Below, piece by piece: positions 13,978-22,382 of a stretch of DNA of 24,905 nucleotides. The notes below the pieces were generated by a model. The model had not been told where the DNA came from and ran no database searches. It worked only from the letters and a program-made list of their open reading frames with translations. Position numbers and translations under genes: made by a program. How positions within the stretch are numbered: the first letter of the stretch is position 1; each line of letters starts with the position of its first letter. Source of the DNA: CBDVBZ01 sp965372355 (GTDB lineage Bacteria; Krumholzibacteriota; Krumholzibacteriia; WVZY01); the NCBI GenBank assembly GCA_965372355.1, contig CBDVBZ010000045.1:1-24905 (forward strand). Direction: 5' to 3'.

Positions 13978-15561
13978 ATGAGTAAGTACGACGCAATCAT
14001 AGTCGGTGGTGGCCACAACGGGCTCGTTTGCGCCGCCTATCTGGCCAAAGCCGGGAAAAAGGTTCTCGTGCTCGAGAGCCGGCACGTCCTGGGTGGCGCC
14101 GCCGTGACCGAGGAGCTGTACCCCGGGTTCAAGTTCTCGGTCTACTCGTATGTCATCAGCCTGTTTCGTCCCCATATCATCCGCGAGCTCGAGCTGGCGA
14201 AACACGGTTTGGAGATCATACCGCTCGAGTGTTCGTTCTTACCGCTCCCCGATGGTGATTCGCTTTGCCGGTGGTCCGACCCGGAACTGACACGCCGGGA
14301 GATCTCGCGATTCAGCGCGAAGGACGCGGAGGTCTATCCTCAGTTCGGAATGATGATGAAGAAGATGGCGTTTTTTGCCAAGAACATCATCGACAACCCC
14401 GCACCCGAGCCGATGTCGATAAATCCCAGCGAACTCCTCAATCTCCTGGGTCTGGGCAAGCGGATGAGAGCGCTGGGTGAGGACGTCGCCTATCTGCACG
14501 CGAGAATGCTTACCATGAGCGCGGTCGACTTCCTCGATCTCTGGTTCGAATCCGATGTGCTCAAAGCGCCGATGTCGGTGAGCGGGATCATCGGGACATT
14601 TCTGGGTGTCCGCTCGCCGGGGACGGCCTATGTGTTGCTCCACCATTATATGGGTGAGATCGATGGTGCGTTCAGGGCGTGGGGGTTTGCCAGGGGGGGT
14701 ACCGGCCAGCTTAGTCTGTCGATCGCGTCGGCCGCCGAGAGTCTCGGCGCGGAGATTCGGACCGAGGCGCCGGTCCAGAAGTTTCTCGTAAAGAACGGTG
14801 CGTGCAGCGGTGTCGTCCTCGACAATGGCGATGAGATCGCGGCCAGCCACGTGTTCTCGAGTGTCGATCCCCGGCGTACGTTTCTGGGAATGGTTGGCAG
14901 CGAGCATCTTGATGGGGATTTCGTAGAGGACATAAAGCGCTACAAGCTGCGCGGGAGTTCCGGCAAGGTCAACCTCGCGCTCGATCGGGTTCCCGATTTC
15001 ACGTCCCGTCCGGGGGAAGGTCCGCATTTGAGAGGCGATATCGCGATCGCGCCGAGCATCGATTACCTGGAGACGGCGTTCGATCAGGCGAAGTACGGGG
15101 AGTTCTCACAGCGACCGTACCTCAACGTGGTGATTCCATCGCTCGTGGATCCGAGCGTCGCGCCGCCCGGAAAACATGTAATGTCAATATTTGTCCAGTA
15201 CGCGCCGTACGACATAAACGGCGGGCCCGAATCATGGCCGGAAAAGAGGGAGGCGTTCGGCGACGCAGTGGTCGACACGCTGGCCGAGTACTGCCCGACG
15301 TTGAAAGACTGTATCCTGTTTCGTCAGGTCCAGACACCTTGGGATATGGAACAGCAAATCGGTCTGACCGAGGGAAACATCTTTCAGGGTGAGCTCAGCC
15401 TGGAACAGCTGTTATTTCTGCGGCCGGCGGCGGGTTGGTCGCGCTACCGGACGCCGGTGCGAAATCTGTGGATGTGTGGTTCCGGCGCGCATCCTGGTGG
15501 CGGCATCATGGGCTCACCGGGCGAGCTGGCTGCAAAGACCTTTTTGGGAATGTTGAGGTGA
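13978..15561 (+). CDS. FAD-dependent oxidoreductase, phytoene-desaturase/PYROXD2-like (first of pair)
   Basis: A 527-residue flavoprotein. The N-terminal dinucleotide fold has GGGHNGL (10-16) and an acidic strand end at LVLESRHVLGGAA. The C-terminal FAD motif is NLWMCGSGAHPGGGIMGSPG. This is the CrtI/PYROXD2 superfamily, which oxidises C-C or C-N bonds. No carotenoid genes are near, so phytoene is an unlikely substrate. ATG 13978 has AAGGA at ideal spacing; the frame runs upstream only through a palindromic element. Six bases separate its stop from the TTG of the second paralogue. Placement after a GcvT-like protein suggests oxidation of a methylated or aminated substrate whose C1 unit passes to folate; this is inference. 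Confidence 0.9.
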   Translation: MSKYDAIIVGGGHNGLVCAAYLAKAGKKVLVLESRHVLGGAAVTEELYPGFKFSVYSYVISLFRPHIIRELELAKHGLEIIPLECSFLPLPDGDSLCRWSDPELTRREISRFSAKDAEVYPQFGMMMKKMAFFAKNIIDNPAPEPMSINPSELLNLLGLGKRMRALGEDVAYLHARMLTMSAVDFLDLWFESDVLKAPMSVSGIIGTFLGVRSPGTAYVLLHHYMGEIDGAFRAWGFARGGTGQLSLSIASAAESLGAEIRTEAPVQKFLVKNGACSGVVLDNGDEIAASHVFSSVDPRRTFLGMVGSEHLDGDFVEDIKRYKLRGSSGKVNLALDRVPDFTSRPGEGPHLRGDIAIAPSIDYLETAFDQAKYGEFSQRPYLNVVIPSLVDPSVAPPGKHVMSIFVQYAPYDINGGPESWPEKREAFGDAVVDTLAEYCPTLKDCILFRQVQTPWDMEQQIGLTEGNIFQGELSLEQLLFLRPAAGWSRYRTPVRNLWMCGSGAHPGGGIMGSPGELAAKTFLGMLR

Positions 15562-15567
15562 CGACTG

Positions 15568-17127
15568 TTGGCGCGATCCAACTCACCACGATATGACGTG
15601 ATCGTGATCGGCGGGGGCCACAATGGTCTCACGGCGGCCGCGCTTCTGGCCCGACGCGGCAGACGCGTGCTGTTGCTGGAGCGGAGGCGCGACACGGGCG
15701 GCCTGGCCTCGCGTGAGGAATTCCGCGATGGATACGCTGTGTCCGGTGTTCTCCACGACACATCCGGTGTTAGACACGACCTCCTGAGGGCGCTGAATCT
15801 CAGGCGTTATGGCCTCGAGTTGAACGATGAACCGCCGTCGATCTACGGAGCCGAGCGCGGGGGAAAAGGTCTTCTCCTGCATCACGAAGCAGGCAGGGCG
15901 GGGGATGAGATCAGCCGCTTCGCCGCGAGCGACGCCGAACGTTACGACAAGTTCCGGGCGTTTATCGACCGCGTACGCGGCTTCGTAAACGGTTTTCTGG
16001 ACGCGGCGCCGCCGGAGCTTCTGGTCGCTACGAGAAACGGCGACTGGTCGCTGCTCAAGAAAGCCCTCGCGTTCCGCAGGCTGGGTAAGCGCGACATGAC
16101 GAAGCTCATTCGTATCATTCCCATGTGCGCCGCGGATTGGCTCAACGACTGGTTTGAGACGGATCTGTTAAAAGCGCTTCTCGCGGGGCCCGCAGTTTGC
16201 GGGACGTTCATGGGGCCGTGGTCACCGGGCAGCGCGTGGAATCTCCTTGTCTGGGAGTGCCGCAAGGGGCCGCTGGTGAAAGGCGGGGGTAGTGCCCTCG
16301 TCGAAGCACTGCGAAAGGCGGCGGTTGATTCGGGTGTCGAGATTCGGACCAGCGCGCAGGTCGAGCGCATACTGATCGAGGGTGGAAGGGTAACCGGTGT
16401 GTCGGTTGATGGAGACGACATTATCGAGGGGTCCGCCGTCGCGGCGACCTGTGATCCGAAACAGACATTGTTGGGTCTCGTACCTCCTTCTGAAATTAGT
16501 GAAACGCTGACGCACAGAATCGATACGTTTCGTATGCGCGGTACGGCGGCGAAAGTGAACATCGCGCTCGACGCACGGGTAGAGCTGGCCGGTCGGCCGG
16601 GCGAGCTGGTCGAGATCGTCCGAACGGGTGCGACGCTCGACGAACTCGAGAAAGCATTCGACCCGGTCAAGTACAATCGATACCCCGATCGTCCCGTGCT
16701 GGAGGTTTACATGCACGGCGCCACCGATTCCTCGTGCGCGCCCGAGGGACACAGCGTTCTGTCGATCCTCGTCCACTTCGTCCCGCATCGGTTGGAGGAC
16801 GGCTGGAACTACCGCGAGCGGGAGCGCCTGGGTGATGTGGTCGTCGATACACTGAGCGAGTATGCTCCGCGCATCAAGGATTGCATCGAGTTCGTGGAGG
16901 TGCTAACGCCCGTTGAAATAGAGGATCGCTACGGGGTCACCGGGGGGCACATCTTTCACGGAGAGCACGCGCTCGATCAGCTTCTCGTTCGGCCCTCACC
17001 GGAGTGCGCGCGTTACCGGACACCAATTGACGGCCTGTATTTGTGTGGTAGTGGGAGTCATCCGGGCGGTGGGCTTACCTGCGCGCCGGGTGCGCTGGGG
17101 GCCAGGGCAATTCTCAAGGGAGCTTAG
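15568..17127 (+). CDS. FAD-dependent oxidoreductase, phytoene-desaturase/PYROXD2-like (second of pair)
   Basis: A 519-residue paralogue of the preceding protein, with GGGHNGL at 15-21, LLLERRRDTGGLAS, and the C-terminal LYLCGSGSHPGGGLTCAPG. Shared blocks (RGTAAKVNIALD, DVVVDTLSEYAPRIKDCIEF, ARYRTP) show the two arose by duplication but have diverged a good deal, so they may form a heteromer or act on successive substrates. The start is TTG at 15568, preceded by GAGGTG at 7-base spacing; no better ATG fits the fold. The gene ends the operon and converges on the MshEN-DUF4388 gene with 12 bases between the stops. Confidence 0.9.
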   Translation: MARSNSPRYDVIVIGGGHNGLTAAALLARRGRRVLLLERRRDTGGLASREEFRDGYAVSGVLHDTSGVRHDLLRALNLRRYGLELNDEPPSIYGAERGGKGLLLHHEAGRAGDEISRFAASDAERYDKFRAFIDRVRGFVNGFLDAAPPELLVATRNGDWSLLKKALAFRRLGKRDMTKLIRIIPMCAADWLNDWFETDLLKALLAGPAVCGTFMGPWSPGSAWNLLVWECRKGPLVKGGGSALVEALRKAAVDSGVEIRTSAQVERILIEGGRVTGVSVDGDDIIEGSAVAATCDPKQTLLGLVPPSEISETLTHRIDTFRMRGTAAKVNIALDARVELAGRPGELVEIVRTGATLDELEKAFDPVKYNRYPDRPVLEVYMHGATDSSCAPEGHSVLSILVHFVPHRLEDGWNYRERERLGDVVVDTLSEYAPRIKDCIEFVEVLTPVEIEDRYGVTGGHIFHGEHALDQLLVRPSPECARYRTPIDGLYLCGSGSHPGGGLTCAPGALGARAILKGA

Positions 17128-17139
17128 GCCGCGAACCGG

Positions 17140-17985
17140 CTAGCCGTCCGTCGCCAGACTGTATTCCGCCTCATCCATCAAACGGCATCCTTCCATGAGG
17201 ATCGCCTCGTTTGCCTCGAAGACATTGTCAGAGGGAAATTTTTTTACTGGCTGGATTTCGAACGCCCCGTTTTCGCCCCACCCGATGATGCGATAAATGG
17301 CGTCCACGCCGACCGCCTTACCGCACTTGGCGTGAACCATTCTGCCGCGTCGCAAGTACACCTCGGCTTTTTCGCCATCCGGCCCCGCCAGATTCATCTG
17401 GACGGATTTGGCAGCCTGGGCGAGTACCTGCAACAGATCGATAAACGACAGCGCCGCGAGCCCTCCCCAGAAACCCTCGTTGTTCGCGTCCGCGGATGTC
17501 TTCTCCTTGCCCGCGCCGTCCTTGGATTCCTTCTCTTCATTCTTCCTCTGGCCCCGATAGTAATGGTTGATGAGCAGGCGCAGCAGCGCTTCCGAGGCCA
17601 CATAGAGATCGACCGACGTTGCGCGATAGATCTTCTTGACGACGCCGATCATCGTCTTGTCGCCGGGGTCGATGGCGGCCACGCTCACCGTTTTCGACGC
17701 CCTGTGAAAGGCAAACGGCAGGATCTCGTATTTCTCAGCGGTCTGGTAGGGGAGCTTCTTGACCGTCACCACGGATATCCGCTGCTCGTCCAGAAAGAAT
17801 CCGGGCACATCGTGCTGTACGCACAACGCGTGTATGAGTTCTGCCTCGCTGACGAGTCCCAGATAGACCAGGGCGGAGCCCAGGCGTCCGCCGTGCCTAT
17901 CCTTGTGTTCGAGGGCTCGTTTGATGTCGTCCCTCGTCAGAGAACCCATTCGTACGAGTATCTGGTCGAGGCGTTCCCTTTTCAT
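17140..17985 (-). CDS. MshEN (type II secretion ATPase N-terminal)-DUF4388 protein
   Basis: A 281-residue protein without an ATPase. Residues 1-about 120 resemble the GspE/MshE N-terminal domain, with the start RLDQILVRMGSLTRDDIKRAL and LGLVSEAELIHALCVQHDVP. This domain family can bind c-di-GMP in some members. A charged linker (RKNEEKESKDGAGKEK, about 128-145) leads to a DUF4388 (PatA N-terminal-like) domain at about 155-275, containing YLRRGRMVHAK and AIYRIIGWGENGAFEI. It is probably a signalling or polarity adaptor for pili or secretion. ATG 17985 has AGGAG upstream; the longer open frame has no coding character. A truncated paralogue lies just upstream (18071-18234). Confidence 0.82.
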   Translation of the reverse strand: MKRERLDQILVRMGSLTRDDIKRALEHKDRHGGRLGSALVYLGLVSEAELIHALCVQHDVPGFFLDEQRISVVTVKKLPYQTAEKYEILPFAFHRASKTVSVAAIDPGDKTMIGVVKKIYRATSVDLYVASEALLRLLINHYYRGQRKNEEKESKDGAGKEKTSADANNEGFWGGLAALSFIDLLQVLAQAAKSVQMNLAGPDGEKAEVYLRRGRMVHAKCGKAVGVDAIYRIIGWGENGAFEIQPVKKFPSDNVFEANEAILMEGCRLMDEAEYSLATDG

Positions 17986-18070
17986 CACAATCTCCTGATT
18001 CGAAACAGAATATCCACCAACTCCGAGCAAATATCGTGCCCCGGGTGCGCAGTTTCCCCCATACCCTGTT

Positions 18071-18234
18071 TCACTTGATGTGGCTTTCATCGAGAAGGCG
18101 ACATCCCTCCATGAGTATCGCCTCGTTCGGCTCGGAAATGTTTGCCGTCGGAAACTGCTCGGCGGGTGCAACGCTAAATGTACCGTCTTCCCCCCAGACA
18201 ATGACGCGGTAGATCGCTTCGGCGCCGGCGATCA
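18071..18234 (-). pseudogene. Truncated paralogue: C-terminal 50 residues of a DUF4388 protein
   Basis: The minus-strand frame ending in TGA at 18071-18073 encodes AGAEAIYRVIVWGEDGTFSV and then, further on, EPNEAILMEGCRLLDES. This aligns position by position with the end of the intact neighbour (VGVDAIYRIIGWGENGAFEI and EANEAILMEGCRLMDEA). Similarity stops almost exactly at the mutY stop codon (18232-18234). No start codon or ribosome site is present. It is the 3' end of a tandem duplicate whose N-terminal part was replaced by, or deleted against, the mutY-nadA segment. Confidence 0.8.
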
Positions 18235-19326
18235 GGGATCTTCTTTAAGTCTTTGTTTTACAATAGGTAAGAACTTGTGGTTGGCGCCCGGGAAGGGGTA
18301 GTCATCGATCTCATCCACGAGAACCCAGCGATAGTCGACGGGGCCATGCAATTTTACGCTCCCGGCCTTGTACCGGCAGGCGAAAACATCGACCCCGATC
18401 TTGAAGTGGGAATAGGCGTGGTCGACATGCGTGACGTAGTCGATGACCTCGATGTCCAGATTGATTTCCTCCGCGATCTCGCGTCTGCATGCGTCCTCCG
18501 GGGACTCGCCGTTGCCGATTTTGCCGCCGGGAAACTCCCAGAGGCCGCCGAGAAGACCGCTCGGCTCGCGCCGAGTGATGAGCACGCGATCACCCTTTTG
18601 GACGACACCGACGGCGACGTGGTACTTCGGGACCGGCCTCTTGCTGACGCGAACGGGTAGCTCCGACTGCCGCTGCGAGAGGTAAGACCCGCAGAACTCG
18701 AAGACCGGACACCGCTCACAGAGTGGCTGGCGAGGACGGCAAATCGTAGCGCCGAGCTCCATCATCGCCTGATTGAAATCTCCGGGGTTTCGCGCATCCA
18801 GGAGCCCCTGCGCGTGCTCGCCGAACACGCGGCCCGCAGACGATGAATTGACAGGTACCTCTATCTCGAAAAGCCGTGACAACACGCGCTTCACATTGCC
18901 ATCGACGACCGCGTGTGGTTTGCCAAACGCGATGCTGGAGACGGCGGCCGCGATGTAATCACCGACACCCTTGAGTGTCTTCAGTTCTGCGTAGTCCGCC
19001 GGGACCTTGATTTCGCCGCGTTCGGCCAGCGTCCTCGCGGCAGCATGCAGATTGCGCGCCCGCGCGTAGTACCCCAGACCTTCCCAACTTTTCAGAACAT
19101 CCTGAAGCTCCGCCCGCGCAAGCGTTTGGATATTGGGATAACGGGTGATGAAACGCTCGAAGTAGGGGATAACCGTGTTGACCTGTGTTTGCTGGAGCAT
19201 GACCTCAGAGACCCAGATCACATACGGGTCGTCCGATCTTCTCCATGGCAGGTCTCTGCGTGTCTCGCGGAACCACGTGCGGAGTCTCTTGCGGAAGCGC
19301 AGCAGCTCAAGGCTCGTCCATTTCAT
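18232..19326 (-). CDS. mutY: A/G-specific adenine glycosylase with intact C-terminal Nudix (MutT-like) domain
   Basis: A 364-residue base-excision repair enzyme removing adenine opposite 8-oxoguanine. The glycosylase domain has E41 (SEVMLQQTQV), the helix-hairpin-helix LKGVGDYIAAAV (118-129), catalytic D142 (VVDGNVKR) and the 4Fe-4S ligands C196-x6-C203-x2-C206-x5-C212. The C-terminal domain (about 233-364) carries a near-canonical Nudix box, G268-x5-E274-x7-RE-x2-EE(287), with only the final Gly replaced by Asn. In many MutY proteins this box is degenerate, so here MutT-like 8-oxo-dGTP hydrolysis is possible. ATG 19326 overlaps the nadA TGA (ATGA). Its stop abuts the truncated DUF4388 fragment. 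Confidence 0.93.
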   Translation of the reverse strand: MKWTSLELLRFRKRLRTWFRETRRDLPWRRSDDPYVIWVSEVMLQQTQVNTVIPYFERFITRYPNIQTLARAELQDVLKSWEGLGYYARARNLHAAARTLAERGEIKVPADYAELKTLKGVGDYIAAAVSSIAFGKPHAVVDGNVKRVLSRLFEIEVPVNSSSAGRVFGEHAQGLLDARNPGDFNQAMMELGATICRPRQPLCERCPVFEFCGSYLSQRQSELPVRVSKRPVPKYHVAVGVVQKGDRVLITRREPSGLLGGLWEFPGGKIGNGESPEDACRREIAEEINLDIEVIDYVTHVDHAYSHFKIGVDVFACRYKAGSVKLHGPVDYRWVLVDEIDDYPFPGANHKFLPIVKQRLKEDP

Positions 19327-20378
19327 CCGATCTCGAGCATGCGATCGACCGCGCGTTTGGCTTTGACACGGATGTCTTCTGGAACCTCGACGACGTACTG
19401 TGTTTTCTGGAGGGCTTCGAGCGTATCCTCGAGTGTGATCTCGTTCATGTGCGGACAGCGCACGCTGCAAAGACGCAGCATGTTCTGGCTCTTCTCGGGG
19501 TTCTCGGCAATGATGTTGTCGCCCATGCTGCACTCCGTGAGCAGTAGGTAATGCGGCGCATTGGATTCCTTTACCTTGCGTATCATTGCCGATGTGCTTG
19601 CCGCAAAATCCGAAGCCTCGACGACCTCCGGACTGCACTCGGGGTGGGCGAGTATGAGGACATCAGGGAACTGCTTGCGGACATTGGCAATATCGTCGAC
19701 GGTAAACTGTTCGTGGACCTCGCATCGTCCCGGCCAGCCGATGAGCGTGCGTTCGAGATTCGGTATATCGTTCTTTGCCGGACGGGGGTCCTTTGTGGGT
19801 AGGATGATTTTTCGTCCCGTTTCGCGCGCCACGTTGCCGGCGAGGTACTCATCGGGGAGAAAGATCACCGTATCGGCATCCAGTGAGTTCACGACGGCGG
19901 TTGCGTTGCTCGATGTGCAGCAGATGTCTGTCTCTGCTTTCACGTCCGCGTAGCAGTTCACATACGTGACGACCGGCACGCCGGGGTAAAGGTGCTTGAG
20001 CTCGCGAACATCCTCCGCCGTGATGCTCGCGGCGAGCGAACACCCGGCCTTTTTGGCGGGGATCAAAACGGTCTTCCCCGGGCTCAGTATCTTTGCTGTT
20101 TCCGCCATAAAACGCACGCCGCAGAACACGATGATGTCCTTGTCGGTGTCGGCGGCTAGCCGGCTGAGTTGAAGCGAGTCACCCGTAAAATCAGGGACAG
20201 AGTTGAAGAGCGCCGCTTCCATGTAGTTGTGCCCGAGGATAACGGCGTTACGCTCTTCTTTGAGCTGGTTGATTTGGAAGGCCAGCTCCGCCTTGTGACG
20301 GATCTCGAACTCCGGCACAATGCCGTCGAGCCTTTCCTGCATCATTTTGTACGTCGCTTCGAGTGTGGATGGCGTCAT
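19323..20378 (-). CDS. nadA: Quinolinate synthase
   Basis: A 351-residue 4Fe-4S enzyme that condenses iminoaspartate with dihydroxyacetone phosphate to quinolinate in de novo NAD synthesis. Cluster-ligand candidates are C86 (VFCGVRFMAE), C219 (GRCEVHE) and C308 (RCPHMNE). Substrate-site motifs ILGHNYM, GDSLQLSR and CCTSSNA are present. ATG 20378 has GGGAG at good spacing; an ATG 42 bases upstream lacks one. nadB and nadC are not in the window. The TGA overlaps the mutY ATG, so the two Fe-S proteins are translationally coupled. Confidence 0.95.
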   Translation of the reverse strand: MTPSTLEATYKMMQERLDGIVPEFEIRHKAELAFQINQLKEERNAVILGHNYMEAALFNSVPDFTGDSLQLSRLAADTDKDIIVFCGVRFMAETAKILSPGKTVLIPAKKAGCSLAASITAEDVRELKHLYPGVPVVTYVNCYADVKAETDICCTSSNATAVVNSLDADTVIFLPDEYLAGNVARETGRKIILPTKDPRPAKNDIPNLERTLIGWPGRCEVHEQFTVDDIANVRKQFPDVLILAHPECSPEVVEASDFAASTSAMIRKVKESNAPHYLLLTECSMGDNIIAENPEKSQNMLRLCSVRCPHMNEITLEDTLEALQKTQYVVEVPEDIRVKAKRAVDRMLEIG

Positions 20379-20541
20379 ACCAGCTCCCTGGATCGCGCAA
20401 GAGTGACTACAGCTACCCATAGCCTAATCGTTATCGCGAGGCGGCGAAAGTGGTTTTTCGCGGGAAGGTTACGAACGAGGGGGTAACGGCGCCGCCGCGC
20501 CGCCGTCGTAAGTGTGGATACGATTCGGGCGAAGCGTTCGC
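20379..20541. other. Intergenic region upstream of nadA
   Basis: 163 bases with GC-rich repeats (near 20490-20510, GGCGCCGCCGCGCCGCCG). No U-run terminator and no clear promoter are visible. No gene is supported. Confidence 0.3.
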
Positions 20542-21093
20542 TCAAATGCCGGGAATCCGGACGGGGCTCGTGTTGTTGACGTGGTCACGCATCACCTTGA
20601 CAGCGAGTTGATCGATGTTTCCGTGAGCGCGAACGAGGACGAGTTCGTCATCGGACAACACCACGGCATAGAGGTCCTTGATGGAGTCCTCTTCCGCTCG
20701 GTAGAGAAGCCACACGTTGTCGCTATCCTGGTTGACCTTTGCGGCAATCTCCCAGCCCTCTTTCTCGAGCAGAGACCCCAGCTTTTTTGGCATCCTCAGG
20801 TCGGGGTCGGCGGGCAAGTTCCTGGCGTCATATACCGCGATCTTGACGCTCCGTACATCCTTGAGATACTCCCGTGCTTCGGCGGCATCGGGTACAAAAC
20901 GGATGATCGTTCTGACAAGCCCCAGGGTGATCGGACCGACGGAGAGCGCGAATTCTCTGTGAAAACTGGCTCCCGGCAGCTGACTCTCAATGTCCTTGCG
21001 GACTCCGTCCAGCTCGGGCGCCCACAGACAGCCGGAGCTGGTAGTGACGATCAGTACGATCGAAAGTATCAATATGGTTTGTTTGCGTTTCAT
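20542..21093 (-). CDS. DUF4252 lipoprotein
   Basis: A 183-residue protein with a lipoprotein signal: a hydrophobic segment (7-18) and lipobox TSSGC with C22 as the acylated residue. The mature part contains DVRSVKIAVYDA, LEKEGWEIAAKV and ELVLVRAHGNIDQLAV, which match the DUF4252 pattern and resemble the gene just upstream (LIRVNVFDL, LEKQGWEIAIRV, AVFVNIVGTIDPEQI). The function of the family is not established. It is the last gene of the ECF sigma cassette, 51 bases after its paralogue, and probably sits in the periplasmic or outer-membrane leaflet as sensor or effector. Confidence 0.82.
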   Translation of the reverse strand: MKRKQTILILSIVLIVTTSSGCLWAPELDGVRKDIESQLPGASFHREFALSVGPITLGLVRTIIRFVPDAAEAREYLKDVRSVKIAVYDARNLPADPDLRMPKKLGSLLEKEGWEIAAKVNQDSDNVWLLYRAEEDSIKDLYAVVLSDDELVLVRAHGNIDQLAVKVMRDHVNNTSPVRIPGI

Positions 21094-21144
21094 GGTTCGG
21101 CGTCCTTTCGTCCTGTCTTCGCGTTACGCGTCTGACCGAGACGC

Positions 21145-21780
21145 CTATCGGTTCGTGCGTTTCTTCTTCTCTTTCTCCTCCTTCTTGTCGTCGTAGTAGT
21201 CATCCAGATAATCGAGGTTGACGCCATCGATGTGTATTGAATGACCGATTCGCCCGATCTGTTCGGGATCGATAGTGCCTACAATATTGACGAACACCGC
21301 CTGATCGTCATCCTCGATGACCATGACAACAAGACCGTCGATGTCCTCGTTCTTACCGGGCAGTAGATAGACGTAGATGTGCTCATGCCTTTCGCGCACA
21401 CGAATCGCGATCTCCCAGCCCTGCTTTTCCAGGTTGGTCGCCAGCGTCTTGGTTTTCTGCAAGAGATCCTTCGTGTCAAAACCATCGATCTCGTCCAGAT
21501 CGAATACGTTGACCCGAATGAGTTTGATGTTATCGAGCGCACTCGCCAGATCCGGCTCATCGTGCTTGACCGCTTCGCGGGCGAGTTTTAGCAGCGGGCC
21601 TCTCAAGAACACCTCGATGCTCGGCTCGAACTCGTTGACGAGCCCCAGCTCTTCGAAGTCGACGTAGCCCGCCATCTTCTTGTATTCGTCGCCGGGGTCG
21701 GCCAGTGCGGGTGCGGCGAGCAACAGCACCAGCACCACGGATAAGGAAACACATAGGGCACAACGTTTCCGAGTTTTCAT
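21145..21780 (-). CDS. Secreted DUF4252 protein
   Basis: A 211-residue protein with a cleavable signal peptide (1-27, ending PALA). The body holds YVDFEELGLVNEFEPSIEVF, IKLIRVNVFDLDEI, LEKQGWEIAIRV and AVFVNIVGTIDPEQIGRIG, characteristic of DUF4252. The C-terminus is a highly charged tail (DDYYDDKKEEKEKKKR), unlike its lipoprotein paralogue. ATG 21780 overlaps the anti-sigma TGA, and its ribosome site GGAGG lies within the anti-sigma coding end. It is probably periplasmic. Function is unknown. Duplicate DUF4252 genes after an ECF pair suggest a regulon product or a signal component. Confidence 0.82.
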   Translation of the reverse strand: MKTRKRCALCVSLSVVLVLLLAAPALADPGDEYKKMAGYVDFEELGLVNEFEPSIEVFLRGPLLKLAREAVKHDEPDLASALDNIKLIRVNVFDLDEIDGFDTKDLLQKTKTLATNLEKQGWEIAIRVRERHEHIYVYLLPGKNEDIDGLVVMVIEDDDQAVFVNIVGTIDPEQIGRIGHSIHIDGVNLDYLDDYYDDKKEEKEKKKRTNR

Positions 21781-22382
21781 ATCGAACCTCCATTCTCACT
21801 TTCTGTAGTGCGTGTCCCGCCGTCCATGGCTGAACGAACGGCACGCTGCATCGGTTGCATCACACCAGCGTCAAAGACTTCGTCTCGCACGGCGAGTCCG
21901 GATCGGCGACCCACCTGACTCACATACGCAAACGTCCATTTGACCGCCGCCTCCGCTTCCTCGATCTCGGCCGCCGTGATCTGCTCGGTTGGCTTGTGGA
22001 TTCTGCCAACAACGAGCGCAGAAAGAACGACCAGAACGATCAATGCGCCGGCAAAAGCAGGTCGTGGAATACGGTCCACGGTCAGGATCCGCTTTAGAAA
22101 ACCCGCTGCGGTTTCCCGCCGCACCGGTAGTTTTCCCGCGACAGAGGCATGGATACGCTCGAACACTTCGTCGGTTACACGATCGGGGCACTCGAGCGGG
22201 GGCAAGCCGTGCAGTCCGTCGAGAACGTCGCGGGCGACGGACAGCTCGTGCCGGCATCGGGGACAGACCCCGAAATGGTTCTCGAGAATCGCGGCCTCAT
22301 CCGTTGACAGCTCGCCGTCGAGATAGGACTCGATGGACTCCTGCACGCTCGTGCAGCTCACTTGTTTTCTCTGTCGACTCAT
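21777..22382 (-). CDS. Zinc-finger anti-sigma factor (membrane-bound)
   Basis: A 201-residue regulator. The N-terminal anti-sigma domain has the zinc motif H36-x3-C40-x2-C43 (NHFGVCPRC). One membrane helix follows at about 109-126 (AFAGALIVLVVLSALVVG), and then a periplasmic part of about 70 residues rich in Glu/Ala. It should hold the ECF sigma factor inactive at the inner membrane. Start and stop both overlap neighbours by ATGA, which gives near-equal synthesis with the sigma factor. No intramembrane protease is seen in the window. Confidence 0.9.
   Translation of the reverse strand: MSRQRKQVSCTSVQESIESYLDGELSTDEAAILENHFGVCPRCRHELSVARDVLDGLHGLPPLECPDRVTDEVFERIHASVAGKLPVRRETAAGFLKRILTVDRIPRPAFAGALIVLVVLSALVVGRIHKPTEQITAAEIEEAEAAVKWTFAYVSQVGRRSGLAVRDEVFDAGVMQPMQRAVRSAMDGGTRTTESENGGSI

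Noticed and set aside
13799..13981. 60-codon ORF overlapping both neighbours by ATGA, as a real gene
   Set aside because: The sequence is almost entirely a palindromic repeat element and its translation is Arg/Ser-rich low complexity. I report it as a finding, not as a gene.
17986..18201. N-terminal extension of the MshEN-DUF4388 protein to 18201
   Set aside because: It overlaps the truncated paralogue in another frame; ATG 17985 has a clear AGGAG and begins the MshEN homology.
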